This document shows positions 45,013 to 56,680 of a stretch of DNA of 62,000 nucleotides, one piece after another. The notes below the pieces were generated by a model. That model worked only from the letters and a program-made list of their open reading frames with translations, made no database searches and had not been told where the DNA came from. The translations under genes and the position numbers were made by a program. The stretch covers positions 1 to 62,000 of the forward strand of contig CAJNDS010002318.1 of the NCBI GenBank assembly GCA_905221605.1, given 5' to 3'. Numbering within the stretch: position 1 is the first letter of the stretch; each line of letters starts with the position of its first letter. Origin of the DNA: Symbiodinium natans. Its lineage: Eukaryota; Sar; Dinophyceae; Suessiales; Symbiodiniaceae.

Positions 45013-46569
45013 GGAACTACACATTCACCCCGATTGCAGAGGTGAGCCAAGGGGCTGGAACAGCCTGTGCGTCAGCTGGAGCCGGTTGCTCGGCAACGGG
45101 ACTCTCCGTCCTCGCATCCAGACAGCTGGAAAACCCGAGCTGCGTGAAGCTTCGGTGAATGGAAGACCCTCTTCATCCTCGTCTCAGGAGCTGCAGACCC
45201 TGAGCAAACCCAAGGTCAATGCATCATCCCCAACCAAAAGCAGGGGAAAACTCAAGAGCCTGCAGAGCCTGCATCCCCACCACCTCCACGCAGCCTGCAG
45301 ATCAAGACCAAGTCTGCGCAATATCTGGCCAGGCATGCACTCTTTTTTGCAGCTTGCAATGGCTGATGTTTTGGTCCAACTCGGGCAAGGAACCCACTGC
45401 GCCTCTTTTCTATTTAATGGTCCATTCTGAACCTTGACATTCAATCAACTTGAACGGAAGATCCAAGTCAGACAACTTCTCATAGCATTCGTCCAAAGAT
45501 GTGGCTGTCACTCCTGTTGCGCATACTCTTGTCGTCGGTGACCCAAACATGTGCTCCTTCTTCCTCCGACGACCGAAGCATGGAGGTGGGATTCGAAGGA
45601 AAGAAATTCAAAAAACCCAAACACTAGTCAAAAACTGCATCGTACTGTATTTACTCTGTCTACATCTATGGGCACAGCGGCTCAGAGGCTCAAGCCGAAT
45701 CTAAAGCCTACGCTGCTTGCATCCGGCACGCCATGTCTTGACGCAGACGCCCGCGCTGGTGAGAGCAAGCTGGAGCTCGTGTACTCCACCATTGGCCCAA
45801 TCGAAGCACTTGTCACCAAGCTTGCCACGTCCAGGACAACAACGCATCTCAGAATCCGAGCCTGAAGACATGGAACCCTCAAGCTAAAGTCCCCTAAAGT
45901 TTAGCCACAGTTGCAGTCGCCTGAAACCCAACACCGCTCGAAGCAACTTGCTACGAGAGCTGTGTTCGAAGCGCACGGCACAGGTGAATCTAAAGTGAAC
46001 TGCAGAGTCGAGTTGAAAGTCAGCCGATAACAGAACAACATCCAAACAAAGTTTTTCCGTCGTACGATCTCAAAATCTTGGGACCCAAGAAAGGGGGCAC
46101 AGAGGCCAAAAGGCAAAGAGGCAAGGAGTGCAGGATGCGTAATGGGGTGCGTGGAATAGCCAGCTCTGGGCACTGGCCTGGTTAAGCTTGAGATGAGTTG
46201 AGAATGTCAGTATCCAATGCAACAGTGATCAACACCCCTTTGTGGGATTTAGGCTTCGGGCTGGACGTGCCTATTCCAGTGAATCCACGATGACCTGAAA
46301 GAGTCTGGCTTGCACAGCGACTGCCATAGCAGAGCTCAGCATAAGCAGCATAGTGGTCGGACCTCACGCCACTGAAGCGGATCCATGACATTGCAATGCA
46401 GAAGGCAAACACTCTACGGACCACTCTGTCAAGCAACAGGTCGTCCACGGAAATGGTCGGCGATGTTATGGCGCTGGGGAAGCAGGCATCTGATTTCATC
46501 GGCAGGTACTGCCATCTCATGCTTTCCGGACTCGTGTACCTGGAGGGGAGGAACACTGCCAGTTCAGTC

Positions 46570-49346
46570 AGCCAGCCAGCCGATTGAGGCGAGGCACTTG
46601 CCACTGTCCGACACATAGACGATCTGATCATGCGGGCTTTTTTCATGTGCTTCCTGGACAGGCAGATACCGGAAGCTGAAACAAGTGCAATGACAATGAG
46701 AAGTGCAAGATGGAAACACACTGTGGCACAAGCCAGTCCGCGGGATCATAGTGCAGGTAGGCATTCTGCCCACCACCTCCCTTGGTATGTGCTGGCACTG
46801 CCTATGCTGGCATGTGCACCTGCATAAGCAGCGTCATGATTAATTACATGCATGCAGTCAAGTAACATACGAGCTGTACTTCAGCGGCGTACGCAGCTGG
46901 AGCCAGAAGCCAGACTCTGCGAGAGGTGTGTTCTCTGCATGCAGCTCCTTGCAAGAAGAAGACGTGTCCAGACCACTACTATGAGACTCGAACTCTCCGT
47001 CGTCATTGAGTGCACTTGCAGAACATCAAGCATATCTCAGCCAGGCTGCTGTCTTCATCGTTTCAATCTCGGATGTCTCTGTGTTCATGTCTCCTGCAAT
47101 TACCACCCGGGACCCTCCTGGAATTGTCGCTTCAATATGCCTCCACATTTGCTTCCACCTGAAGCACATGGAACCATGCTAATGCATGCTATTTCCATGC
47201 AATGCCACGCAGACATGCTCGAGGACCGAACTGCTTCACACGAAGTCCAGCATTCTTGGGCCAGGCTTGCGTGTGCGAGCCGACAACCCACACATCCCCG
47301 ATGGACGGATGGTGAACTCGTACTCGCAGGAATCCCTCATCGGACAGACACACCAGGTCACTGCACTTGTTCTGCTGAATGCCGCCGACCTCCATACACT
47401 ACTCATTTGATACGCCAAGCCTTCTGAGACATACCATCTTCGAGGTCATGGTCCACATACGCTTCCTCGTGGGGATCCGACATGGTCAGTCCTTTTCGCA
47501 CCATGATCACGACTCCACCTCATCCAATGTCGGTGCCACATGATATAGTCGATATAGTTGCTGCAGCACGCGATTACAAAAACTATTGGCTTGCTGCTGC
47601 TTGATTGCTCAGGGATGAGTCTTGATGGACGCAAGAAAGGCCAAGTCAAAACTGCAGACACACACGATCAAAGCATCACACGTAGACTTGTCTGAAACTG
47701 ATGAGACGGACATTCGACTGGACAACATCAAGCATGCTCAGTGACTATCGTCGTCATTTTTGGGCTAGGTTTCAGGCCCCAGACCAGACCACAGGAATGA
47801 TCGTTGGGATGTGGGTTGTGTCCCTTGTGTCGTCGCCGTGCCAGACACCAGGACTGGCATATGCTGTCGTCTGCGAGGTGCAATGCTGAAGACAACATGT
47901 AACACGTTGCGGGGATGAGGTTTCTGTCCCTGTTGAGGATACCAGCTGCGGACGCAACCACTCAGGTACTCCTCATAGCAGGTACGTTTGCACGTCTGCT
48001 ACTCATGGTCTTCGTTGGTCCCAGCATGAGTAGCAGATCTGGGACCCCCTGCATGAAATCGAAAAAACTGGCGTGACCCCAGTCCTGCATGTACAGCAGG
48101 TTACACACACACACACACACACACAGCAGTCACTGACGACGGAAGCAAAGGTCGACGGCTCGGTACACAGGGAGTCGGATCGACAAGACAGCGGCCTTCA
48201 AGAAAGAAGCCCAAACTTCACAACTCAACACGCCGCAGAAGAGAGCTGAAGAGCCGTTTTCGCAAGACCTCACAGAAACGAATCGCCAAACCTGGACAAT
48301 AGACTTCTCTGAAGGCTGTCGTGGGCACTGGGACTTCGGGCATTTACACTATACACACTGCATGGACCACTGTGGACGCCAGCGGTTCGAAGGTTCTTGG
48401 GGGTTCAAAGGTTATGGACCAGGGCTTCAATGGGCTTCAGCGTTAAAGGGGTATGTGAACTCAGCCTCTTTGAAATGCCAGAGGCATCTAAAGGCATGCT
48501 AAAAGCACCTCACAGAGATAGCCCCAGATGTCTGTGGCTCATTGCTCACTCCGTGTGCACAGTAGCTCAACTTGAGCTAGGTGGCCCGAAATTTTGATGT
48601 ATCCAGCCGGATTGAGCACTCGAGTTGCAGAGCCGAAATGGCCGCTGTCGCAGTCGAGGATCCTCCCGCTCTGTCCATTGCGCTTCCACTTGGAATTGCA
48701 GAGTCTCTTGAAGATGGTGCTTCCAGCTTTGGAGAAGATCTCATTGAAGACCACGACATCCTTGGGGAGAGCTGAGTTTCGTGAAGACGAAATCAACAGC
48801 TTCCGTGCACCGCGCAAGAGCACAAGAGCACAAGAGTCAGGGTCAAGGCGAGCTTAGATGCAAGCTGGTGTCCGGGACCTCCTCCTCCCGGAGGCTCTGG
48901 AACCAGGTGACCAATCCGTCAGCCCTTTGTTGCATGTCCTCACTCTCAGGGCGCTGGGAGATTTCTAGACTCCAAAGATCCAGGCAGAGTCTGAATCTGA
49001 GACCCGGCAACACCTTGCTAACAATGCTTGTGGGCTGTGTCGTGCAACACTTCTGAGGACTCAGCGGGCTTGGAGCCAAAGGCCAGTGCTCGGGCGACGC
49101 GAACCTCCAACAGGAAAGTGTTGACCTCAGATCACTGTACCGAGATATTACATCGGAAGAATGTCCGAAGATGGGGACATGCACTCGCATGCAGCATGTG
49201 AATGAGGAAACAAGGCAGCTGACATTCATGATGGACAGCACATCTTCACGGCCCACTCGAGCTTGAGCATGGCCCAGATTTCGATCAATGCTCTCCCTGA
49301 AGCTTTCCCCACCCACAAAGAGCAGGAGGAGCAGCGGCTTCTGCAT
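46570..49346 (-). CDS. Secreted sphingomyelinase-like phosphodiesterase (EEP superfamily)
   Basis: A likely start at 49346 gives a signal-peptide-like MQKPLLLLLFVGGES. Minus exons then follow in order: EDMQQRADGLVTWFQSLREE (near 48920), DVVVFNEIFSKAGSTIFKRL (48690-48750) with the metal-binding Glu of FNE, RILDCDSGHFGSATRVLNP, IMVRKGLTMSDPHEEAYVDH (47500-47440), VWVVGSHTQAWPKNAGLRV (near 47280) with the family HTQ, SRVVIAGDMNTETSEIET (near 47080) with the GD-x-N motif, and SPHDQIVYVSDSGK (near 46640). The set E, HTQ, GDxN and D-x-IxY is that of DNase I-like Mg-dependent phosphodiesterases, and FNE-IF with HTQ fits the neutral sphingomyelinase branch best. Other EEP branches (deadenylase, inositol phosphatase) remain possible. 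A stretch around 47.6-48.5 kb is unresolved. A (CA)n tract lies at 48102-48126. Confidence 0.7.
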
Positions 49347-49526
49347 GGAGAGCATTGTGGCTGAATGATCAAACAAATATCAGACAACGTCGACTTGAGC
49401 CTTCTGCGGCAAGTCAAGCACACTTACCGTTTGAGACACCTCCTGATGCGTAAAGTGGTCTGGTCTTCTGGAAGGCCCTGAACCCAGCACTGCAGGCCCC
49501 CAGCGATTCCTCAAGTCCGAACTTGT

Positions 49527-49608
49527 CCGAACTCGTCCGAAACTCGTCCGAAACTCGTCCGAACTCGTCCGAACCGCTAAACCCTAAATCCTAAACCCTA
49601 AACCCCAA
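49527..49608 (-). repeat. Tandem CTCGTCCGAA units followed by a telomere-like array
   Basis: Five copies of an 11-12 base unit (CTCGTCCGAA or CTCGTCCGAAA) at 49527-49573 pass directly into four CCCTAAA units (49576-49608). They lie between the sphingomyelinase-like gene and the last recognised exon of the coiled-coil gene. Confidence 0.9.
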
Positions 49609-49634
49609 ACTTGCCCCCGAGACCGCATGTCGCA

Positions 49635-52020
49635 TGCCTGGTGAGCTCCTCTTGCATCTGCTGAATTCTCTGCTCCTCCTGCTTCTTCTCCTCTGAGGCC
49701 TTCCTTCGCAAAGAGCTTTTTGGATTTAGGGTTTAGGGTTTAGGGTTTAGGGTTTGGGGTTTAGGGTTTGGGGTTTAGGGCTTAGGGTTTAGGGTTTAGG
49801 GTTTAGGGCTTAGGGTTTAGGGCTTAGGGTTTTAGGGCTTGGGGTTTAGGGTTTAGGGTTCTCAAACCTCCGACTGTTGCAGCTACTCAACCTGAGGCAC
49901 CCGCTGGAGCTGCTCTCGCAAGGCCGTCATCTCCTTGACAAGCCACGGGAGGCCCCGCAATATGGGCATTTCCCAAAATAGGGCGGGTGCCCCTTTTGTA
50001 CCCCAAATAGAATAAAAATAGAATCCCCCTTAAAGGGGGCCCCCAGAAAGGGTACCCTTTTGTCGTAAAGCCCCCACATGGCCATGAATATGTGACCAAT
50101 GACCACAGCCCAACCGATGCCCTCTACATCCCGGATCGCTTCTCCCGAGCTTGGCTGACCGGCCTTTTGATGCTCCTCAAGCTTTGTCAAGTGGTCTGTG
50201 ACCTGACGCGGGCACCATAAGCAGACTCCAAGGGTAGTTACATGGCCCCTCAGCATGGGCCCTTAAATGGGTACCTCTTATATACCCCTTATATGCCCTA
50301 CACAAATGAATATAAAATGAAGGGCCCATACATCAGAACCCTTGAAACAAGATTAGGGACCAGATCAAGAGCCCACGAAACTACCCTTCAACAGGCGCAA
50401 TCTAGAACCGCGACGGAAACCTATCAAAGAACACCGGGCGCCCGGCTTCTTGGTGCGCCTGCTGAGCATGTGCCTGGCAAACACATACAAACGCGTTGTA
50501 GCTTGCACGAGGCGAGTCCACTCGTTCGTCCTCGCCTGGTGGCGTCTGGCAATTTCTTCCTGCTGGTCGCGCTCCTTCTCGAGTGCCTTGTGATTCTGAC
50601 ACAGTTCGGTACACCCGGTGAGGTGCACTCATAGCTAGCTTCTACTCTACCTTCCTTCTACCAGTAGATTCAGGTAGATTCTACATGTTACGTAGCAAGC
50701 TGCAAGCTTGCGCGCAGTCGATAGTTTGTTTACCTAAGTCGTGGAATCCCGAACGTCCCGGTTGCACCTGTCTAGCTACCAACGCTCTTTTGCGCGGCCC
50801 CAGAGGACCACCAACTTTACCGTGATTAGGCTAGATTAGGTCTGAAAGTGATGCTAGATACCTTGGGCAGATTGGCAACCTCGAAAGCTCTTGCAAAACA
50901 TCCAGCTCACTGCGAGGCTGTGAAGCTGCTAGATGCACTTACAGCTTTTCCCAGCTGAACTCGCCTGTGTTGAACACTCTGCTCAGGGGTAAATGGACCA
51001 AGGCAGCCACTTCGGCACGCTGCTTGTGCAATTGGAGCTCTTGCTTCACCTCCTGATGCCTTGGATTCACGAGGAACAAGCCTTTGCAGCCCCTTTTGCA
51101 GCCCTCTTGCCGAGGCTTTGCGGTGCACTCTGTGGTTGCACAAAAACTTAGACTGATGAGCTTTCGGCTTGTCTGCGAGATCCTTCGCCCTGTCGGCTTC
51201 CTCCTGGACAGTCGCTTTCCCCCTATGATCGCCAAGGTCGAAAAGCAAACTTGCGCGGTCGTGATGGCTCCGCGAGTCTGGGAAAAAAACCGGGCCCTCG
51301 GGAAAGGAGAGTGTTCTAGAGGAATCCTACGACAGAGGATCAGCCACGCAGCTCATGCAGCCCGCTCCTGCGCCTTGAGCACGCTGGTACGATGCTTTGT
51401 CTCCAGCTCGTCAACCTTCAGCCTGCGCAAGCCACAGGTGCCCAAGCCCATCCCAAGCCCATCCCAAGCACATCAAGGCAGCTGATCCAAGCTGCAGGCT
51501 GCAACTCCGTGTGATTGAGCTGAATCTCACGGTGCTTCGCCTGAACAGTTGAGTGTGTTCTCGCGACGGTCTGTGCAGTTCTTTTTTCCGCAGTACGGCA
51601 AGCTGCTCCTTGGCTTCATCTAGCTCGCGCTGCTGCTCAGAAGTCTTTTCCAGAAGCTCTACCTCCGCTCCAAGTGCAGATTGTACACAGCGTTGCATAG
51701 CGTTGCGGCACAGCATGGTCTGGGAAGACTGCATCGCAGGCTAGTCTTGACTCTGGGACACTGGCAATCTTCTTCTGTGATTTCAACTCTGCCTGGACGC
51801 TGCGACACCGTGCTGTGGCGCCGGGCTGAGGAGTGCGACCATGAGTTCTCAATGATTGCCGGTCCTCTTCGTGCTGCCGGCGGAGTTTGGTCAACTGTTC
51901 CTCCAAGGCCTGTGCATCGTGCTCTCCCTAGGGCCCTTGATCCGTTGCCGCATGCTCAATGTGACTCTCATGTGGCATCTCCCTGCCTTCCGCTCGGCTT
52001 CTGAGACGCCGTCATGCTCC
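49635..52020 (-). CDS. Long coiled-coil protein, many small exons
   Basis: Almost every minus exon has heptad character: DAQALEEQLTKLRRQHEEDR (near 51890), AEVELLEKTSEQQRELDEAK with EQLAVLRKKELHRP (51580-51680), VQAKHREIQLNHTELQ (near 51525), LKVDELETKHRTSVLKAQER (near 51385), KATVQEEADRAKDLADKPKA (near 51200), HQEVKQELQLHKQRAEVAAL (near 51030), HKALEKERDQQEEIARRHQA (near 50560), VTDHLTKLEEHQKAGQ (near 50180), KEMTALREQLQRVPQ (near 49920), KASEEKKQEEQRIQQMQEEL (49640-49710). No motor, zinc or other domain is seen, so a cytoskeletal or centrosomal scaffold is a guess. A piece MADLAEKSSLLSEAQEARVL near 52990 may be a further 5' exon. The 3' end is not seen. One intron holds a telomere-like array and another the dispersed short element. 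Confidence 0.7.
49724..49861 (+). repeat. Telomere-like array (TTTAGGG), largest in the window
   Basis: About nineteen units with TTTGGGG, CTTAGGG and TTTTAGGG variants, in the intron between the REQLQRVPQ and KASEEKKQEEQ exons of the coiled-coil gene. Confidence 0.96.
49965..50075 (-). repeat. Dispersed short element in a coiled-coil gene intron
   Basis: Reverse complement reads TACCCTTTCTGGGGGCCCCC, TTTAAGGGGGATTCTATTTT and ATTCTATTTGGGGTACAAAA, homologous to 39698-39790 in the opposite orientation. TACCCTTT and AAAGGGTA-like ends suggest a hairpin. Confidence 0.75.
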
Positions 52021-52622
52021 CTCTCTATGGACGGCTCGAAGTCCTGGGGACTGGCTCACACCGGCTCCTTTGCGGGGCGACCTTCAAAAGCTCAAACAAG
52101 TCGCAGCGCTGTTTTGTCTTCTGCGCTAGCAGAGCGTTCATGTCATTATGTTAATCAAACATTTGCCAACTACGTGGAAGGCCGAAGTCATAGGCTCCTG
52201 CTGCTTCTGTGTTCTTTTGAACCATGAGACACAGTACAACACATGCCGTCGTGTGCAAGCTGAGGGTGTTCCAAGAACTGGCGCGGTTGCAAAGTAGGTA
52301 CATGAGATTTTGTAAATGAGACGTTGTAACCTTAGCTCGATGCAGAACGCTAGATGCACGTTTGTTAGACAGCTAACAAGCCGCTCGGAGCATGCTGGCC
52401 TTCTCAACTTTCAGAAGAGCTTTGCTTCTGCTATTGGGATAGTCACTGATGACCACGGGTGGCTATATGACGGGCGACTGGTCAAGTCAGACACCAGCTG
52501 AGGACCTGCCAAACAAGACCGAGCCGGGAACCCAAAAACCAAGCCCGCAGCGGTTTGAACATGTCGAACGCTCGAACGCATGTTCGGGGGTCAAGTAACC
52601 GACTTTTTGCGCGCACGTTGCA

Positions 52623-52735
52623 ACAAACAAACAAACAAACAAACAAACAAACAAACAAACAAACAAACAAACACACGCACACACGCACGGGCGCACACAC
52701 ACACACACAGACAGAGACACACAGACAGAGAGACA
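52623..52735 (+). repeat. (AAAC)n passing into CA/GACA-rich repeat
   Basis: Twelve AAAC units (52623-52672) are followed by CACACGCACACACGCAC and GACAGAGACACACAGACAGAG. The long frames here on both strands are repeat artefacts. Confidence 0.95.
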
Positions 52736-52739
52736 CACA

Positions 52740-54217
52740 GAGAAACCACAAAAGAAGATAGATCAATTCTACCCAGATGCCGCAACACATACAGTTGAAG
52801 ATCAGCTCAACTCACAGACCTCCCTGGATAGCGCACACGGTGTACTCAGGAGGCATTTCAAAGCAGCTGTACCAACGTGAGGAGACCCATGCACAACACA
52901 AACTCAAGAGAGTTAACTGCCAACAGGATGCCTCTGTCCCTACCATGCACAGGGCACTGCAGGTGCACATGGCAAGACTCGTGCCTCCTGGGCCTCGGAC
53001 AAGAGACTGCTCTTTTCTGCAAGATCTGCCATCTGACTCTTGTGACTGTGGATCATTAAGTGACCACCTGAGAGTTAAGGCAAGAGCTTTGCACGTCGAG
53101 AGGTCCAGTGCTCAGTGGCACGACGCGGCGACCAATGGCCTGCGGAGTAGGTGACTGCGTTAGAAAATAGAACGAATCAGACTCCTTCTGGCCTGTCATG
53201 GCGGCGTCCTTCAGTGTTGGGGGGATCCTGGCGCATCACAGCTAACATAAGCAGGGACCGACACAGGGACCGACATGTGATGCCGCATGTGGTCACACGT
53301 TGTCACACGCGCGGTCATGTGCGTGGTCACGCGTGGTCACACGTCTCCTGCCCGGCTTGTGCCATAAGGCCGACTGGCCCAATGGGGAGCCTTCACGCAC
53401 TGGCTCCATGGCTCTCTTTCTGCTTCGAGGGCTGCCTCGCAAGTGCGGCCCGTGATACATCGTGGACTAAACATGTTTGCAAGAGAAAAAGCAGTGCAGC
53501 AACCGGCTATGCCGGTTGCGCTCTGTTCTTGGAGGCCAGTGGCCTATAGTACTTGCTGAGGGTGATCCTGGCTCAGCCTGAACACTGAATCAAAGCAAAC
53601 GCGCATCAGGCAGCGACTGCATCACGGCCCGGCCTGGGGCATGCTGATGGGACCGAAGCCAGCCGAGATCAAGCGATCACTCATGCGGGCATTTTCCGCC
53701 TTGTGACGATACACAGGGTGGTCTGGAGAAATGCCGAGGGCAGCACTCTCAGCTCAGAGAATCTTGGACCCTTGCACGCAACGAAGCCTGCATGATGCAG
53801 ATCAGATTAGGAGCAAGATACGAGCAGTAGCGAGCACCCTCACTTGAATCTGAGCCCATCTGAGCTTCAGGTTGCTGCTGCACCTACAGCTGAGCCAGCT
53901 GCCATTTCGTGCAGCTGCTTCACAACCTGCGGGGGATGTCTGAACTCCTACTAGTCTGTGAACAGGCTTCTTACCACCTATTTACTTCAGTCATCCCACC
54001 CTACAGCTACCCGATGTGGGGGCCATCCTGCCGTTTCGGAAAGTACTTGTGGATACTTCGCCGCGGACTGGGCACTCCAGGGATACTCGGGGGGACTCTC
54101 TGTGGGTTGCTCTGGGGGTGGCACTCCAGGGACCAAGCAGGCCGGGGCTAAGGAGGCGAGAAGAATAGTTGACTAAAAAGCCAGCACCCCCACACCGAGA
54201 GTGGGAATGACGAAAGG
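52740..54217. other. Spacer with a GTGGTCACACG-type repeat, no gene named
   Basis: Apart from a possible coiled-coil exon near 52990 (minus), no gene is recognised. Bases 53275-53345 have about six overlapping copies of a TGTGGTCACACG-like palindromic word. Confidence 0.45.
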
Positions 54218-56045
54218 CTAGTTCCAAACTTGTTCAACATGCTGGCTTGCCTCTTCACGCAGGGCTTCATCATTGACAGGAACAGCTGCATCCTGCATGC
54301 ACTGTGTAGGGATATTGTAGGGAGCTGCTGACATTCGGTCGGCTTGATGAGGTGATGGTTGGACAAGTCCTCGCCCTCGGAGCTATTGTGCACAGAAGCT
54401 CTCGCCGTCCTTGCCTGTCATGAACTTCTCATGCACATGCCCAGGTTCAAAGTCAAACAAGCAGGCTTTCTGCCAGAATCGACGCACTCATCATTCAGAC
54501 TCGCGGTCGCAAGAGTGTGAGCTAGCTCCAAATCAATGTCAGGCGGGCGCGATATCGTTCGAGACCACAAAAGCGGCAATATGGAGCATCAGGGGCTAAG
54601 CGATTGCCTCAGCGACTGAGTCAAGATACATTCCGAAGTCCGAGCCCAAACCCGAGCCTAGCATGTTCCACGTCAAAAAACAGCAGGGACTGCTGCAGAG
54701 TCTATTGAGACGCCAGGTCACCGCAGTTGTGGCAGGTGGGTCCCTCGGAGCTGACCGACTTTGCAGAGGCCTGGCGCAGAATCTCCGGGTTCAAGGCTCC
54801 TGGAGCGGGATTCGGAGACCACGCTCTCGAGGACTTTGCCGGCACCGTCTCTTTCGGAGACTGCGGAGCATGCGGCGCATGGGGAGCCGGGGCTGTGAGT
54901 GTGGACGCAGTCCGAACTTGCGTCGACGGCTTGGCGGTCAAGATGAAGCTGCTGGCGCTCTCGTTCCGAGGAAGACTTTGTGCGCCCTGCGCTCCCTGTG
55001 CTCCCTGCGCTCCCTGCGCTCCCTGTGCGCTTTGCATGCCTGTGTTTGCCGTCATCACATTCACAGAGTTCGCACTCTGGGCTCGTGATGGAAGATTGCT
55101 GGTGTCTGTACGGCCACTGCTTCGTCGTGCGACTCCGGTGGTGATCGGCTCTGTGTTTGCAGGCGCCCTAACCATGCGAGGAGATAGCGTTGCTGGAAGG
55201 CATGAGTACACCGCTGGCCCTGTCGAAAGCCTGATCGCCGGACTGCGGCCAGCTTGCAGATTCTGTGGGCAGCCTGATGGTCTGCGCCACACATGGCCTC
55301 CAGGAGCACTACGACTCCGTAGAACAGCATCACCAGCTTCACCGGTTCTATGACCGAGATCCGAGCACATCTTGAGAGCTTCCGTGCCACAGTCGGCCAG
55401 CTCTGAGCAAAGCGAATTGACCCGTTGCCGCAAAGTGCCCAGCTGAGGCTGTGCACTTCGCAGCTGAGCATCCAAGTTGCTGCGAACAGCATGCAGCTCC
55501 TTGCGCAAGCCACCTATCTGCTCCTTCAGATCGACTATGGCTGCTTCCGTGTCAACTCCTTCCGGAGTTTTGCCTGTGCCGTCTGCCGCCCGTGTGGGAT
55601 CCAAACTGGGGTCGGCACTGGGGGAACCCACAACAGGTGGTGGGTCACCGTGGCGAACGGGCTGCGACGGTCGCATGGTGCGCTGCTGGATAGGGGGTGC
55701 CGGACGTGGCGAGATGGCAGGTGGTGGCTGCTGGCCCCAGTTCTGATTTGGCCCCGCAATCGGCTCCGACAGGTAAACAGATCTGCGACCGCTTTGAGGA
55801 GGTGGGTGGGGGGCCGGAGCCTGACCCATAACCAAGACAGGCCCAGGCGCTGGCCATCTCCAAGAAGGAGCGACGGCGGTGGGAGCCAGGGTTGGGGCAG
55901 CTGCTGAATAAACCGGCAGGGCACCCAGGGCAGTCAAGGTACCAGGAACCTGCACCGGGTTTGAAACTATTGGCTCATGGAGGGCTGCCAGTCCGTTCAT
56001 GGGCCGTCGAAGCGGAGGGGAGAGACTGCAAATGGCGATCCTCAA
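54218..56045 (-). CDS. Proline-rich, coiled-coil protein with AQG tandem repeat
   Basis: A single large exon opens at ATG 56045 and runs to about 54720: residues 40-170 are Pro-rich and disordered, 180-240 form a coiled coil (TEAAIVDLKEQIGGLRKELH, AVRSNLDAQLRS), then a Ser/Thr/Pro-rich region with six AQG triplets (GAQGAQGAQGAQGAQ) encoded by the GCTCCCTGC repeat at 54990-55030, and a final GPTCHNCGDL that looks like half a zinc knuckle cut by a splice site. Further minus exons follow: FWQKACLFDFEPGHVHEKFM with TGKDGESFCA (near 54430) and PVNDEALREEASQHVEQVWN ending at a TAG (54218-54220). No family is recognised. The pieces are in order and same strand, but their assignment to one gene is inference. 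Confidence 0.6.
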
Positions 56046-56680
56046 TTATTCTCATTCGCCTGGGCCTAGTCCTAGCTCGCAGAAAGACAGGTGATCAAGA
56101 TTTTGCAAAGGAGATGCTGCCCTGCGCGGGGCGTTCATGATTGTGATGCTTCTAAGGGTAGACAGTTTGAGGTGCGTTGGCTGTAAACTCTGAACTTGTG
56201 CACTCTCTTGGCCAAGCGGACGGGCTGAGTTGTAGCAAGCGCCAATTATACAAATCAGACACGCAAACAAAACTGCATCACGGTATAACCCAGGATGGAC
56301 GATACCCTCCTCCGCATCACGTTCATGAAGATCTTCAGCTTTCCCCTTTGCGCGGTTGCAACAAACTACAGGCATGCAACAATGCCAACCATGCAGAACA
56401 TCACGGCAGAACAATTTCTCCACGCCTTTACATGCTTGCTCTTCTCTTCCTGATGCAGACTGTCAAGCAAGCCACGAATGCCTCAGCCTGGCGACATTTC
56501 GGGCTCTGTCCTGCTTTGACTTCAGCTGATTCAAGTGTTCCCGAATCTTTTCTTCCATGGCCTTTGGCAGCTGGCAGATGCGTCGTTTCTAAGGGAAACT
56601 AGGGATACCTAGGGGGTCGGCAACCCCTTTCTTGAAGCTTTGGGTTGAAGCTGATCGGAACAGTCGACGGGACAGCTGTC

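Larger units (their letters stand above)
42880..46560. other. Spacer, repeats and weak coding signals, no gene named
   Basis: The 5' end of GPI may reach into 42.9-43.3 kb. Bases 43320-43900 are AT-rich. Both strands have open pieces at 44.1-44.7 kb and 45.1-45.9 kb (for example plus QGKTQEPAEPASPPPPRSLQ near 45260, minus RVALCPRQRFDVYRKSH near 44380) but none that I can attach to a family. Bases 42470-42600 are a CCTTCCTTC-type polypyrimidine tract. Confidence 0.4.

Noticed and set aside
52482-52798. ORFs with TNKQ and VCLF repeats
   Set aside because: They are translations of the (AAAC)n microsatellite on both strands.
53550-53600. GTGATCCTGGCTCAG followed by TGAAC, resembling the start of a bacterial or plastid 16S rRNA gene
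   Set aside because: The following bases do not continue as 16S (no GGCGGC or later conserved blocks). The match ends after about 20 bases and is taken as chance.
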